Shown: positions 43,770 through 53,458, counted from the first letter of the stretch. The stretch is 64,000 bases of DNA from Romboutsia hominis (GCF_900002575.1 NZ_LN650648.1:310001-374000); one strand, 5' to 3'. Notes: a model not told the origin generated them from the letters alone. A program made the numbers and translations.

Positions 43770-44873
43770 TTGAGTTTTTATAATGTTATAGAAAAGTATA
43801 AAGATATTGATATAGATAAATATCTAGAAAATGTATCAAATTATGATGTTTTAAGAAGTTTAGAAAAGGATAATTTAGATGAATATGATTTATTAAATTT
43901 ATTATCGAAAAAAGCCACTAAATACCTGGAAGAAATGGCACAAAAAGCACACGAGATAACTAATAGATATTTTGGAAAGACTATACTTTTGTATACTCCT
44001 ATGTATATAGCAAACTATTGTGTAAATAAATGTCTATACTGTGGATATAATATAGATTCTGGAATAAGTAGAAAAAAGCTCAACATTAATGAAATTAAAA
44101 TAGAAGGAAATGAAATATCTAAAGAGGGATTTAAGCATTTGTTGCTTTTAACTGGAGAAAGTAAGATTCATTCAGACGTAGAGTATATAGGTGAAGCTGT
44201 AGAAGTTCTTAAAGATAAATTTCCATCTATTACAATAGAAGTTTATCCAATGGATGAAGAAGAGTATAAATATTTAGTAGATAAAGGCGTTGAAGGGCTT
44301 ACTGTATACCAAGAAGTATATGATGAAAATATTTATAAAGAGGTACATTTAAAAGGTCCAAAATCTAATTATAAATATAGATTAGACTCACCAGAAAGAG
44401 GAATAAAAGCTGGAATGAGAAGTGTATCAATAGGTTCGTTACTTGGTCTTAATGATTTTAGAAAAGAAACTTTTTTTACATTAATGCATGGAAGATATTT
44501 AAGAAAAAAATATCCACATGTAGACGTTTCATACTCAATACCTAGAATAAGACCATTTAAGGGATGTTATGAAAAAATAATTGATATCAATGATAATGAT
44601 TTAGTACAAGCTATGGTTGTTATGAGATTATTTGATAATCAAGGTGGTATAAATTTATCGACTAGAGAAAGCTTATCATTGCGAAGAAATTTAATACCTT
44701 TGGGAGTTACAAAATTAAGTGCAGGTGTATCAACAAATGTAGGAGGGCATTCTCAAAATAGTAAAGATACATCTCAATTTAAAATTAGTGATGAAAGTAG
44801 TGTTAGTGATATAAAAGCCATGTTAAAAGATATTGGATACCAACAAATATTTAAAGATTGGGAAAGGTTTTAA
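43770..44873 (+). CDS. thiH: 2-iminoacetate synthase ThiH (radical SAM)
   Basis: The 367-residue radical-SAM enzyme has the cluster motif C-VNK-C-LY-C near residue 85. It cleaves tyrosine to give dehydroglycine for ThiG, the anaerobic alternative to ThiO, so it fits the host. I take TTG at 43770 as start (TAGGTG eight bases upstream; MSFYNVIEKY resembles other ThiH starts). GTG at 43761, overlapping thiG, is possible. Confidence 0.94.
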   Translation: MSFYNVIEKYKDIDIDKYLENVSNYDVLRSLEKDNLDEYDLLNLLSKKATKYLEEMAQKAHEITNRYFGKTILLYTPMYIANYCVNKCLYCGYNIDSGISRKKLNINEIKIEGNEISKEGFKHLLLLTGESKIHSDVEYIGEAVEVLKDKFPSITIEVYPMDEEEYKYLVDKGVEGLTVYQEVYDENIYKEVHLKGPKSNYKYRLDSPERGIKAGMRSVSIGSLLGLNDFRKETFFTLMHGRYLRKKYPHVDVSYSIPRIRPFKGCYEKIIDINDNDLVQAMVVMRLFDNQGGINLSTRESLSLRRNLIPLGVTKLSAGVSTNVGGHSQNSKDTSQFKISDESSVSDIKAMLKDIGYQQIFKDWERF

Positions 44874-45499
44874 TGTATCTAATAACGAATAGGCATCTAT
44901 GCAAATATGATAGGTATATTGAAGTTATAAAAGAAGCATCTTATTGTGGCGTTAAAAATATAATACTAAGAGAAAAAGATCTGAGTAATGATGAGCTAGA
45001 AAATTTATATCTTAAGATTAAAAAAAATATAAATAAAGATACTAAGATAATAATAAATAGCAATATAGAAGTATTTAAAAGAGTTGATGCCGACGGTATA
45101 CATTTACCATTTGATAAGTTTATAGATATTTATGATGAAAAAAATAAAAAAGATACAAATGAGTATATAGATATCAAAAACTTTAATAAAATATTAGGAG
45201 TATCAACTCATAGTATAAAAGATATAGTAGAAGTACTAAAAAGAAATGCAGATTATATATTTTTATCACACATATATGAAACTAAATGTAAGGAAAACTT
45301 AAAACCTAAAGGAATTGAAATATTAAAAGAGGCCAATTCTTTACTTACTAATTCAAATATAAATTTAATTGCATTAGGTGGAATAACACCTAGCAATGTC
45401 AAATACATAGTAGATTATTGTGATGATATAGCTGTTATGTCTAACCTAATGAGTAGTAAAAATATAAAAAAAACAATAAATGAATATAATATAGATTAA
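44873..45499 (+). CDS. tenI: TenI-like thiazole tautomerase (ThiE/TenI family)
   Basis: The 208-residue ThiE/TenI barrel has LREKD near residue 33, DGIHLP near 75, and LSHIYETKCKENLKPKG near 140. That last segment follows TenI (GHVFETDCKKGLEGRG in Bacillus) rather than the GPIFPTxTK of thiamine-phosphate synthase ThiE. TenI aromatises the ThiG thiazole product. Start codon overlaps the thiH stop by one base. Annotation as thiE is the alternative. Confidence 0.82.
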   Translation: MYLITNRHLCKYDRYIEVIKEASYCGVKNIILREKDLSNDELENLYLKIKKNINKDTKIIINSNIEVFKRVDADGIHLPFDKFIDIYDEKNKKDTNEYIDIKNFNKILGVSTHSIKDIVEVLKRNADYIFLSHIYETKCKENLKPKGIEILKEANSLLTNSNINLIALGGITPSNVKYIVDYCDDIAVMSNLMSSKNIKKTINEYNID

Positions 45500-45548
45500 A
45501 AGTTAGCGTCTAAAATAATTTTTATTATTTTAGACGCTAACTTTTATT
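45498..45548. terminator. Long terminator hairpin of the thi operon
   Basis: About 22 bp of perfect pairing (AAAAGTTAGCGTCTAAAATAAT and its complement) around a few T, with TTTTATT after it. It can also serve the converging MerR gene. Confidence 0.92.
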
Positions 45549-45649
45549 ATAAATAGGTATTTTTATGTATTTTACTATTTAAAATAGTTACAATCTTTGA
45601 TCTAGTAAAGGATTAGAATTTAAAGTTAATACCATTTAAATCATGAGTT

Positions 45650-46474
45650 TTATTTAGATAAATTAACTTTTATTGAGATTTTTATTACATAATCATCATA
45701 TTCTTGAACTGCTAAATCATCAAGTATTATATCTTCATAGAAATGACCTTGAACAGACAGATTATTTTCTTCTATAAACTTTAAAATCTTATTATAAGTA
45801 ATGCTAGTGTTATAATAACTACCCCTATGATATGCAACAATGTACAATCCCTTAGCTTTAGTAAAATTAGAATATTCTTTATTAGGAAGTTTATTATATA
45901 TATATTTATAATCTAAGTAATTACCATTAGCTATATCACTGTATTCAAGCATTTCACCTAAAAAATGGGGGTAAGCTATACCTCTATCTTCACAACGACC
46001 TATATGAGCAGAAAAAGCCTCATAAACTTCTTTATCTGTAGAACAATTAAAAACTTTTGAAATAAATATGTATTCTTCTTGTAATGGTAAAATGCTGACT
46101 TTATCTGTATAATTATTAATAAAATCTTTGGAGTATTCAATTTTTCTATCAATAAAGAGTTTTATCTGGTTTAACTTATCTATTTTATTGATTACATTTA
46201 TACGTTCCTTTTCTAGTAAATTAATTAATTCATTGGGATTTCTCTTACTTAAGTATTCTTTTATTTCTTTTAAAGGCATACCAATATCCTTTAGCATTGT
46301 TATAGCTCCAAACGTTTCTATTTGTTGATAAGAATAATATCTATAATTATTATCTCCTTTTATTTCAGGAGAAAAAATTCCAACTTGATCGTAATGATAA
46401 AGAGTTTGCTTACTAGTTTTGCAAAGCTTAGCAAATTCTCCAGTAGTAAAATGTATATTCTTATTAATTTTCAT
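45650..46474 (-). CDS. MerR-family regulator with effector-binding domain
   Basis: The 274-residue protein has an N-terminal MerR helix-turn-helix (FTTGEFAKLCKTSKQTLYHYDQVGIFSP), a dimer coiled coil (about 75-120) and a GyrI-like/BmrR-type C-terminal domain for drug-like ligands. It would activate a multidrug-type gene from a distorted promoter, but the target is not adjacent. Start at 46474 with GGAGTG upstream. The 360-base gap beyond it holds no feature I can support except an AT-rich TATCCA / TGGATA repeat near 46711. Confidence 0.88.
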   Translation of the reverse strand: MKINKNIHFTTGEFAKLCKTSKQTLYHYDQVGIFSPEIKGDNNYRYYSYQQIETFGAITMLKDIGMPLKEIKEYLSKRNPNELINLLEKERINVINKIDKLNQIKLFIDRKIEYSKDFINNYTDKVSILPLQEEYIFISKVFNCSTDKEVYEAFSAHIGRCEDRGIAYPHFLGEMLEYSDIANGNYLDYKYIYNKLPNKEYSNFTKAKGLYIVAYHRGSYYNTSITYNKILKFIEENNLSVQGHFYEDIILDDLAVQEYDDYVIKISIKVNLSK

Positions 46475-46836
46475 ATAAAACACTCCAGATAATATAATAG
46501 TTTAATTATAAATATAACACAAAATGTTTAAGATTAAACTAATTAGCATTAATTTATGATAGTCTCCAATTCAAAAGTAAATACTATAAAAATAATAAAA
46601 TTTTTATAATAGGAAGATATGGAAAGTGTAAGGGAAGTTTTAACAAATGGAAATTTTACTTATTAGTAAAAATTAAATTAAAATTTTTTAAGGAAAATAT
46701 AAGTATTTTATATCCACAAATGGATATTAATTAAAAAAAAGAAGATAAGTAGATTTTATTGCAAAAATTATGGTGTATTTGATTTTGTATAATGAACAAA
46801 CTAATGTTAAATAGATTATAAAAAGGAGTGAAGGTA

Positions 46837-47037
46837 GTGGAAGATAATAATTCTTTTATGGATGGATTAAGAAATTTGGGAAAGCAACTACTTTACACAG
46901 AAAGTGAGAATACAAATACTGATAGAGAGAATATAACAGAAATAAACAGTAATGGGAATAAAAGATGTATAACTAGAGCAGGCGCAGGGCCTAAAAGTCA
47001 TAATAGAGTAGGTAACCCAAATAATAAATTTAGATAA
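46837..47037 (+). CDS. Small hypothetical protein, 66 residues
   Basis: I do not recognise it. It is hydrophilic and Asn-rich (about 14 Asn), with a C-terminal basic Gly/Pro/Asn tail (AGAGPKSHNRVGNPNNKFR). The start is GTG at 46837, eight bases after AAAGGAG; the GTG at 46828 overlaps that site. The next small gene begins 33 bases on, so the two may form a unit. Confidence 0.5.
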   Translation: MEDNNSFMDGLRNLGKQLLYTESENTNTDRENITEINSNGNKRCITRAGAGPKSHNRVGNPNNKFR

Positions 47038-47070
47038 ATAATAAAATAATATCATTATGGAGGTAGTAAT

Positions 47071-47259
47071 ATGAAAAAAGGATTAATACCAGTAGCTTTA
47101 GGAACAGTAGTAACAGCAACAGGATTGATGTTAGATGCTAAGCAAAATAAAAAAGAGAAGTTCAATAGAAAAGATTATAAAAATATGGCAGGTGCACTTC
47201 TAGTGGGAGCAGGAGTTGCTCATATTGCCTTAGGTGGAATAGACATAGCTAAATATTAA
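47071..47259 (+). CDS. Small membrane-associated hypothetical protein, 62 residues
   Basis: Not recognised. Two hydrophobic stretches (about residues 3-22 and 39-60) flank a basic loop (KQNKKEKFNRKDYKN), so it could be a two-helix hairpin in the membrane. TGGAGGTAG precedes the ATG and a terminator follows directly. Confidence 0.6.
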   Translation: MKKGLIPVALGTVVTATGLMLDAKQNKKEKFNRKDYKNMAGALLVGAGVAHIALGGIDIAKY

Positions 47260-47293
47260 AATAAGAGGAGATTATTCATTCTCCTCTTATTTT
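47259..47293 (+). terminator. Intrinsic terminator after the small protein genes
   Basis: AAATAAGAGGAG pairs with CTCCTCTTATTT around a 10-base loop, followed by T. Confidence 0.9.
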
Positions 47294-47398
47294 ATATTAT
47301 ATTTAGAAATCACTATTATTAGGTGCTTGTCATATAAATGAAAACAAGTCGTTAATATATGTAAGAGCTTATTTTTGTTTTTGAAGATAAAAATTTAA

Positions 47399-47456
47399 AT
47401 TAATAATTATTAATAAATAAAAAAATATTGACAATGATAATAATTATCAATACAAT
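47399..47456 (+). promoter_or_regulatory. Promoter of the yclNOPQ-type operon with Fur boxes
   Basis: TTGACA (47428-47433) and TACAAT (47451-47456) have 17-bp spacing. The spacer is filled by TGATAATAATTATCA (47435-47449), a perfect palindrome and strong Fur-box core. A second site, ATTAATAATTATTAATA (47399-47415), resembles the box at 33576-33592. Confidence 0.85.
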
Positions 47457-47523
47457 AAAAGTAAGTTGAAAATTAATTTCAAGAGATATGTGTTTTCATA
47501 TAAGGTTATAGCTAGGAGGAAAG

Positions 47524-48477
47524 ATGAAGAAAAGATACTTAGGAATAATATTGATAATATTATCTGCAATATCAGTATTTTTAGGAGTACATAACATAAA
47601 GATAGTAGATATATTAACTTTAAATGAAGAACAATTAAATATTTTATTAATAAGCAGATTGCCTAGATTAATAAGTATATTAGTTGCAGGAATAGGAATG
47701 AGTATATGCGGTCTTATAATGCAACAAATAAGTAGAAATAAATTTGTATCTCCAACAACAGGAGCTACTATTGATTCAGCTCAATTAGGACTGATATTTG
47801 CGATGCTAATTCTACCAAATGCAACTATGGGTAGCAAAATGATAACATCTTTTGTATTTGCTCTTGGTGGGACCTTTATATTCATGAAAATATTAAAAAG
47901 TTTAAAGTTTAAAAATGCTGTGTTTGTACCGTTAGTTGGTATAATGTTTGGAAATATAATAGGTTCAATGACGACTTTTATAGCATATAAATATGATTTA
48001 ATGCAAGATATAACTTCTTGGATGCAAGGAAATTTCTCTATGATACTTAAAGGAAACTATGAAATATTATACATAACAATACCAATGATAATACTTGCAT
48101 ATATTTATGCAAATAAATTTACTATAGCTGGTATGGGTGAAGATTTTGCGACAAACCTAGGACTTAATTACAATAAAGTTGTGAACTTAGGGTTAATTAT
48201 CGTAGCAATAGTTACAGTATGTGTAGTAACAACAGTAGGAAGTATACCTTTTATAGGATTAATAGTACCAAATATAGTATCAATTTATAAAGGTGATAAT
48301 GTAAAAGATAGTATATGGCATACAGGGTTATTTGGAGCAATATTTGTGTTAACATGTGATATATTCTCAAGGATTGTAATATATCCTTATGAAATACCAA
48401 TAGGATTAACAGTTGGTGTTATAGGAAGTATAGTTTTCCTTTATATGATATTAAGGAGGAAGTCATATGCAAGTTAG
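47524..48477 (+). CDS. yclN: Iron-siderophore ABC permease, YclN-like
   Basis: The 317-residue FecCD permease has RLPRLISILVAGIGMSICGLIMQQISRNKFVSPTT near residues 45-80 and VGSIPFIGLIVPNIVS near 240. The missing classic NPLAxP and the short length match the YclN/CeuB group (petrobactin and related catecholates). First gene of a four-gene importer behind a strong Fur-type box. GAGGAAAG precedes the ATG. Confidence 0.9.
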   Translation: MKKRYLGIILIILSAISVFLGVHNIKIVDILTLNEEQLNILLISRLPRLISILVAGIGMSICGLIMQQISRNKFVSPTTGATIDSAQLGLIFAMLILPNATMGSKMITSFVFALGGTFIFMKILKSLKFKNAVFVPLVGIMFGNIIGSMTTFIAYKYDLMQDITSWMQGNFSMILKGNYEILYITIPMIILAYIYANKFTIAGMGEDFATNLGLNYNKVVNLGLIIVAIVTVCVVTTVGSIPFIGLIVPNIVSIYKGDNVKDSIWHTGLFGAIFVLTCDIFSRIVIYPYEIPIGLTVGVIGSIVFLYMILRRKSYAS

Positions 48478-49480
48478 TAGTGTAAATAAATTACCTAGTA
48501 AAAATATAAATATTAGATTACAAAAAGAAAACAGGCAAAAAAGAATTATATATTTAATAGGATTAATGGTTATTGCATTTTCAGCACTATTCTTAATAGC
48601 AGGGGTAAATCCAGAACATATAGATTATGCTATGAGCCAAAGAATACCTAAGTTAATAGCAATAGTATTAACAGGTGGATGTATAGCTTTTTCATCCATG
48701 ATTTTTCAAACCATAACTAATAATAATATACTTACACCAAGTGTATTAGGTTTAGATTCTTTATACATATTAGTTCAGACGCTTATAGTATTTATTGTTG
48801 GAATAGATAGCAAATTTATAGCAAGTAAAAGTCATAACTTTTTATTATCAGTAGTAATAATGGTTGTAGCATCTTTTGTTTTATATAAGAAACTTTTTGA
48901 AAAAAGTGGGAATAATATATTTTTCTTACTTCTTGTAGGGATGATATTTGGAACTTTGTTTAAAAGTATGTCTACTTTCATGCAAGTTGTAATAGACCCA
49001 AATGAGTATGCTACTCTTCAAAATAGCCTACATGCAAGTTTTGGGAATGTAAATACAGAAATACTTTTAATAGCATCCATAATTTTAATAGCAATAATAC
49101 CATTTATATATGATGAACTTAAGTATTTAGATGTATTATGTTTAGGTAAAGATAATGCCATAAATTTAGGTGTGGATTATGATAAAGTTGTTAAAAAGAT
49201 GATAATAGTAGTATCTATATTAGTATCAATATCTACAGCTTTAGTAGGTCCAATAACTTTCTTAGGACTATTAGTAGTAAATATAACAAAGCAACTGCTA
49301 AGCACATATAAGCACAGTTACTTAATAGTAGCATCAATTCTTATAAGCGTGTCAACATTAGTTGGTGGGCAATTCTTAGTAGAAAGAGTATTTAGCTTTA
49401 ATACAACTCTAAGTGTAATTATAAACTTTGTAGGGGGAGTATATTTCATATACTTATTGCTAAAGGAGAGTAAAGCATAA
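48467..49480 (+). CDS. yclO: Iron-siderophore ABC permease, YclO-like
   Basis: The 337-residue second FecCD permease overlaps yclN by 11 bases and has AAGGAGGAAG upstream. Motifs include MSQRIPKLIAIVLTGGCIAFSSMIFQTITNN near residues 55-85 and VGPITFLGLLVVNITK near 260. It pairs with YclN to form the channel. Confidence 0.9.
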   Translation: MQVSSVNKLPSKNINIRLQKENRQKRIIYLIGLMVIAFSALFLIAGVNPEHIDYAMSQRIPKLIAIVLTGGCIAFSSMIFQTITNNNILTPSVLGLDSLYILVQTLIVFIVGIDSKFIASKSHNFLLSVVIMVVASFVLYKKLFEKSGNNIFFLLLVGMIFGTLFKSMSTFMQVVIDPNEYATLQNSLHASFGNVNTEILLIASIILIAIIPFIYDELKYLDVLCLGKDNAINLGVDYDKVVKKMIIVVSILVSISTALVGPITFLGLLVVNITKQLLSTYKHSYLIVASILISVSTLVGGQFLVERVFSFNTTLSVIINFVGGVYFIYLLLKESKA

Positions 49481-50235
49481 TGATAGTAGTAAAAGATATA
49501 ATAAAAAAATATTCAAATAAGTCAGTAGTTGATAATGTTTCAATAAATATAGAAAAAGGAAAAATAACATCCTTTATAGGCCCAAATGGAGCTGGAAAAA
49601 GTACTGCCTTATCTATAATAACTAGGTTAATGAAAAAAGATGGAGGAGAAGTTATTATAGATGGAAAGAGATTAGAAGATTGGGATAATAAAGAATTATC
49701 TACTAAAATAGCTATATTAAAACAATCTAATCATATAAATCTAAAGCTTACAATAAGGGAACTTGTTGCTTTTGGAAGGTTTCCATATAGCCAGGGAAGG
49801 CTTACAGAAGAAGATAATAAATATATAGATGAAGCAATAGAATATATGAAGCTTAAAAGTATAGAAGATAGATACTTAGATGAATTAAGTGGAGGACAAA
49901 GACAAAGAGCTTACATAGCAATGGTTATAGCTCAAAATACAGAATATGTATTTTTAGATGAACCACTTAATAATTTAGACATGAAGCACTCAGTTGAAAT
50001 GATGAGGGTACTTAGAAATTTATGTGATGAGCTAGGAAAGACTGTAATTTTAGTTATGCATGATATAAATTATACATCTTGTTATTCAGATTACATAGTA
50101 GCACTTAAAGATGGAAAAATAGCAAAGCATGGAAAGACTGATGAGATAATAAATAAAAAAGTATTAGAAGAAATATATGAGATGAAATTTGATATCCAAG
50201 AGATAAATGGAGATAAAATTTGTATTTATTTCTAA
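49480..50235 (+). CDS. yclP: Iron-siderophore ABC ATPase, YclP-like
   Basis: The 251-residue ATPase has Walker A GPNGAGKST, signature LSGGQRQRAY, Walker B YVFLDEPLNNLD and H-loop VMHDIN. The start overlaps the yclO stop (TAATG), so translation is coupled. Confidence 0.93.
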   Translation: MIVVKDIIKKYSNKSVVDNVSINIEKGKITSFIGPNGAGKSTALSIITRLMKKDGGEVIIDGKRLEDWDNKELSTKIAILKQSNHINLKLTIRELVAFGRFPYSQGRLTEEDNKYIDEAIEYMKLKSIEDRYLDELSGGQRQRAYIAMVIAQNTEYVFLDEPLNNLDMKHSVEMMRVLRNLCDELGKTVILVMHDINYTSCYSDYIVALKDGKIAKHGKTDEIINKKVLEEIYEMKFDIQEINGDKICIYF

Positions 50236-50302
50236 AAAATTTAAAGTTTTAATGATAAAGATAATTAATATAAAATAGTAAAAATTATTAGGAGGACGTA
50301 TT

Positions 50303-51262
50303 ATGAATAAAAAAGTAGCAGCTATATCAGGTTTAGTTATAGCAGGATTAATAGGAGGGGCATTAGTATTTTCAAATAAAGGCAATAAAGAAGTTGCATC
50401 TAAAGCAGATGAAACAGTTAAGGTAGAGCATGCCTTAGGAACTACAGAGGTAGGAGTTAATCCTAAGAGAGTGGTAGTGTTTGACTATGCAGCATTAGAT
50501 GCAATGCAAAGTTTAGGTATAGATGGTGTAGTAGGAACTCCGCAATCATCTTCGATACCAGAATATTTAAGTGAATACAAAGGGTCTAAATACGGAAATG
50601 TTGGAGGCTTAAAAGAACCAAATTTAGAAAAGGTAAATGAACTTAAGCCAGACTTAATAATAATAAATGGAAGACAACATAGTTTCTATGATAAGTTTAC
50701 GGAAATAGCACCAACTATATCATTATCAAAAGAAGATGGGAAGTACATGGAATCTTTTACTCACAATATGGAGGTTATAGGAGATATATTTGATAAAGAA
50801 GATAAGGTAGATGCTGAGTTAGCTAAGATAAATAAAAAAGTAGAAGAAATAAATAAGAAAGTAACAGAAAAAGATTTAGATGCAACAACTTTAATGGTTA
50901 GTGATGGATCATTAAGTGTACTTGGATCAGAATCAAGATTTGGGATAATATATAAGAGTTTAGGATTTAAAGAGACAGATGAGAATGTGAAAAATTCTGA
51001 CCATGGACAAGATGTTTCATTTGAATATATAGCAAGTCAAGATTCAGATTATATATTTGTTGTTGATAAGTCAGTTATATCTAGTGATGAAGGTCAAAAG
51101 CCAGCACAGGAAATATTAAATAATGAATTAATAAATAATACTAGGGCAGCTAAAGATGGAAATATAGTTTATTTAGATACTCATTCATGGTATTTAAGTG
51201 ATGGTGGAATAATATCTACAAATACTATGCTAGATGAGGTAGATGAAGCAATAAGCAAATAA
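50303..51262 (+). CDS. yclQ: Siderophore-binding protein YclQ-like, without lipobox cysteine
   Basis: The 319-residue protein resembles Bacillus YclQ through most of its length (NPKRVVVFDYAALDAMQSLG, VGGLKEPNLEKVNELKPDLIIINGRQ, DHGQDVSFEYI, YLDTHSWYLSDGG). The N-terminus has a hydrophobic segment (about residues 5-24) after MNKK, but GGALVFSNKG stands where relatives have the lipobox Cys. It may stay anchored by an uncleaved helix or be released. It probably delivers a catecholate siderophore such as petrobactin; ligand is inference. Confidence 0.88.
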   Translation: MNKKVAAISGLVIAGLIGGALVFSNKGNKEVASKADETVKVEHALGTTEVGVNPKRVVVFDYAALDAMQSLGIDGVVGTPQSSSIPEYLSEYKGSKYGNVGGLKEPNLEKVNELKPDLIIINGRQHSFYDKFTEIAPTISLSKEDGKYMESFTHNMEVIGDIFDKEDKVDAELAKINKKVEEINKKVTEKDLDATTLMVSDGSLSVLGSESRFGIIYKSLGFKETDENVKNSDHGQDVSFEYIASQDSDYIFVVDKSVISSDEGQKPAQEILNNELINNTRAAKDGNIVYLDTHSWYLSDGGIISTNTMLDEVDEAISK

Positions 51263-51296
51263 TAATTCACGTATAATACAAATAAATGTAACTTAC

Positions 51297-51347
51297 TAAA
51301 AGTTGTATGAGGATGGGTTTAATTCTTATACAACTTTTGTTCTTTAG
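51297..51347 (+). terminator. Intrinsic terminator of the yclNOPQ operon
   Basis: AAAAGTTGTAT pairs with ATACAACTTTT around a loop; the T tract is interrupted (TGTTCTTT). Confidence 0.75.
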
Positions 51348-51512
51348 TAACTATTATACAAGTTATATTATTTGTAAGAATAATATAGATATCATTTACT
51401 TATAGATAAATTAGAAATATAATTATGTGGAGTGCATAAAATCTTTGAAATATAAAATGGTTTTAAAATATTATATACAATGTATAAATATATTGAAAGA
51501 TGGAGGTAGACA

Positions 51513-53213
51513 ATGATAAAAGAATTCATAAAATATTACAAACCTTATAAAAAATTGTTTGTACTTGATTTACTAGCTGCTTTCACAGTGGCACTATGTG
51601 ACTTAGTTTATCCAATGATAACTAGAAGTATAATGGATGATGTTGTACCAAATAAAGATACAAGAATGTTAGTTGTATTTGCAATATCTCTATTAGTTAT
51701 ATTTATTATAAAAGCAGGATTAAACTATTTTATGCAATACTGGGGGCATGTAGTAGGTGTAAGGATGCAAGCTGATATGAGAAGCTATGTATTTACTCAT
51801 CTTCAAAAACTTCCAAGTTCTTATTTTAATAATAATAAAACAGGTGTTATAATGTCTAGAATAATAAATGACCTTATGGAGATATCTGAATTGGCTCATC
51901 ATGGACCAGAAGACTTATTCATATCTATTGTCATGTTGGTTGGTTCATTCTTTATATTATTAGGAATAAATATAGAGCTTACACTAATAGTTTTTGCTAT
52001 ATTACCTATAATACTTTTATATGCTATAACTCAAAGAAAGAGAATGAATAAGGCATTTAAAGAAACTAGAGTAAAAACTGGTGATGTAAATGCTACTTTA
52101 GAAAATAGTATAGCAGGTATGAAAGTTACTAAATCATTCTGTACCCAAGAAGAAGAATTAGAAAAATTTAATAAATCTAATAACATATTTAAATACGCAA
52201 GAGAAAGTGCATATAAAGTTATGGCACAATATTTTTCGGGAATGTTTTTATTTATAGATTTATTAGAGTTAGTTGTTTTAATAGTAGCAGGATATTTTAC
52301 TTATATGAATCGTATAACGTTAGGTGATTTCGCAGCATATCTTTTATATGTAAAAATGTTTATACAGCCAATTAGAAAATTAATAAACTTTACTGAGCAA
52401 TACCAAAATGGTATGACAGGATTTGAAAGATTTATGGAAATAATAAATGAAGAAACAGAAAAGGAAGCTAAAAACCCAATAGAACTTAATGGTGTAAAAG
52501 GTAATATAGAAATAGAAAATGTATCTTTTACATATGAAGATGAAAATCAAGTTTTAGATAATTTAAATTTATCTATAGAAGCTGGAAAAACAATAGCCTT
52601 AGTTGGTCCATCAGGTGGAGGTAAAACAACTTTATGTAATCTTATACCTAGGTTTTTTGATTTTGATGAAGGTAGCATAAAGATAGATGGAATAAATATT
52701 AAAGACGTAAGCCTAGATTCCCTAAGAAAAAATATAGGGGTTGTAGCACAAGATGTATTTTTATTTACAGGAACTATAAGAGATAATATTGTAATAGGAA
52801 AAACTGGTGCTACTGATGAAGAAATAGTAGAGGCTTGTAAAAAGGCTAAAATACATGATTTTATACAAACTCTTCCTAAAGGTTATGATACATATATAGG
52901 AGAAAGAGGAGTTAAGTTATCAGGAGGACAAAAACAAAGAATTTCTATAGCTAGAATATTTTTAAAAAATCCTCCAATAATGATACTAGATGAGGCTACA
53001 TCAGCACTTGATAATGTCACAGAATATGAAATACAAAAATCTTTAGAAGAGCTAAGTAAAGATAGAACAAATTTAGTTGTGGCACATAGATTATCAACTA
53101 TAAAAAATGCAGATGAGATAGTAGTATTAACGGAAAAAGGTATAGAAGAGAGAGGAACTCATAAGGAACTTATAGAAAAAGGTGGAGTTTACTCAAAACT
53201 TCATAGAAAATAG
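51513..53213 (+). CDS. ABC exporter with fused membrane and ATPase domains
   Basis: The 566-residue half-transporter has six helices (about residues 15-310) and a C-terminal ATPase (about 325-566) with Walker A GPSGGGKTT, signature LSGGQKQR, Walker B IMILDEATSALD and H-loop AHRLST. It should act as a homodimer and belongs to the MsbA/LmrA/BmrA group (lipid or drug export). TGGAGGTAG precedes the ATG. A gene of its own with a terminator behind it. Confidence 0.93.
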   Translation: MIKEFIKYYKPYKKLFVLDLLAAFTVALCDLVYPMITRSIMDDVVPNKDTRMLVVFAISLLVIFIIKAGLNYFMQYWGHVVGVRMQADMRSYVFTHLQKLPSSYFNNNKTGVIMSRIINDLMEISELAHHGPEDLFISIVMLVGSFFILLGINIELTLIVFAILPIILLYAITQRKRMNKAFKETRVKTGDVNATLENSIAGMKVTKSFCTQEEELEKFNKSNNIFKYARESAYKVMAQYFSGMFLFIDLLELVVLIVAGYFTYMNRITLGDFAAYLLYVKMFIQPIRKLINFTEQYQNGMTGFERFMEIINEETEKEAKNPIELNGVKGNIEIENVSFTYEDENQVLDNLNLSIEAGKTIALVGPSGGGKTTLCNLIPRFFDFDEGSIKIDGINIKDVSLDSLRKNIGVVAQDVFLFTGTIRDNIVIGKTGATDEEIVEACKKAKIHDFIQTLPKGYDTYIGERGVKLSGGQKQRISIARIFLKNPPIMILDEATSALDNVTEYEIQKSLEELSKDRTNLVVAHRLSTIKNADEIVVLTEKGIEERGTHKELIEKGGVYSKLHRK

Positions 53214-53226
53214 TAAGTTATATAAC

Positions 53227-53264
53227 AAAAAGATGATTCTAACTTTAGAATCATCTTTTGTTTT
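53227..53264. terminator. Terminator between ABC exporter and converging small gene
   Basis: AAAAGATGATTCTAA pairs with TTAGAATCATCTTTT. Confidence 0.85.
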
Positions 53265-53458
53265 TATAAATCAACCCAAGTTGATTTACCTGTATATATA
53301 AACTCTGTATGTCTACACTTAGGACAGACGTAAATTTTAAACATTAAATGCTCCTCTACATCAAAGATAGCTTTAAAAAATCCACGGTCAGCCTCTTGAG
53401 AATCAAATCTATATTCTTTTAAAAATTCAAGACTTGTGTCACATCTTAAACAGTTCAT
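53264..53458 (-). CDS. Small zinc-ribbon protein, 64 residues
   Basis: Two Cys pairs, CLRC at residues 3-6 and CPKC near residue 45, should bind one zinc. It starts MNCLRCDTSLEFL and resembles small zinc-ribbon proteins of unknown function found singly in Firmicutes. GGGGGAA is eight bases before the ATG at 53458. Confidence 0.75.
   Translation of the reverse strand: MNCLRCDTSLEFLKEYRFDSQEADRGFFKAIFDVEEHLMFKIYVCPKCRHTEFIYTGKSTWVDL

Noticed and set aside
51390-51410. A Fur-like AT-rich stretch before the ABC exporter
   Set aside because: Only about 10 of 19 positions fit the Fur box.
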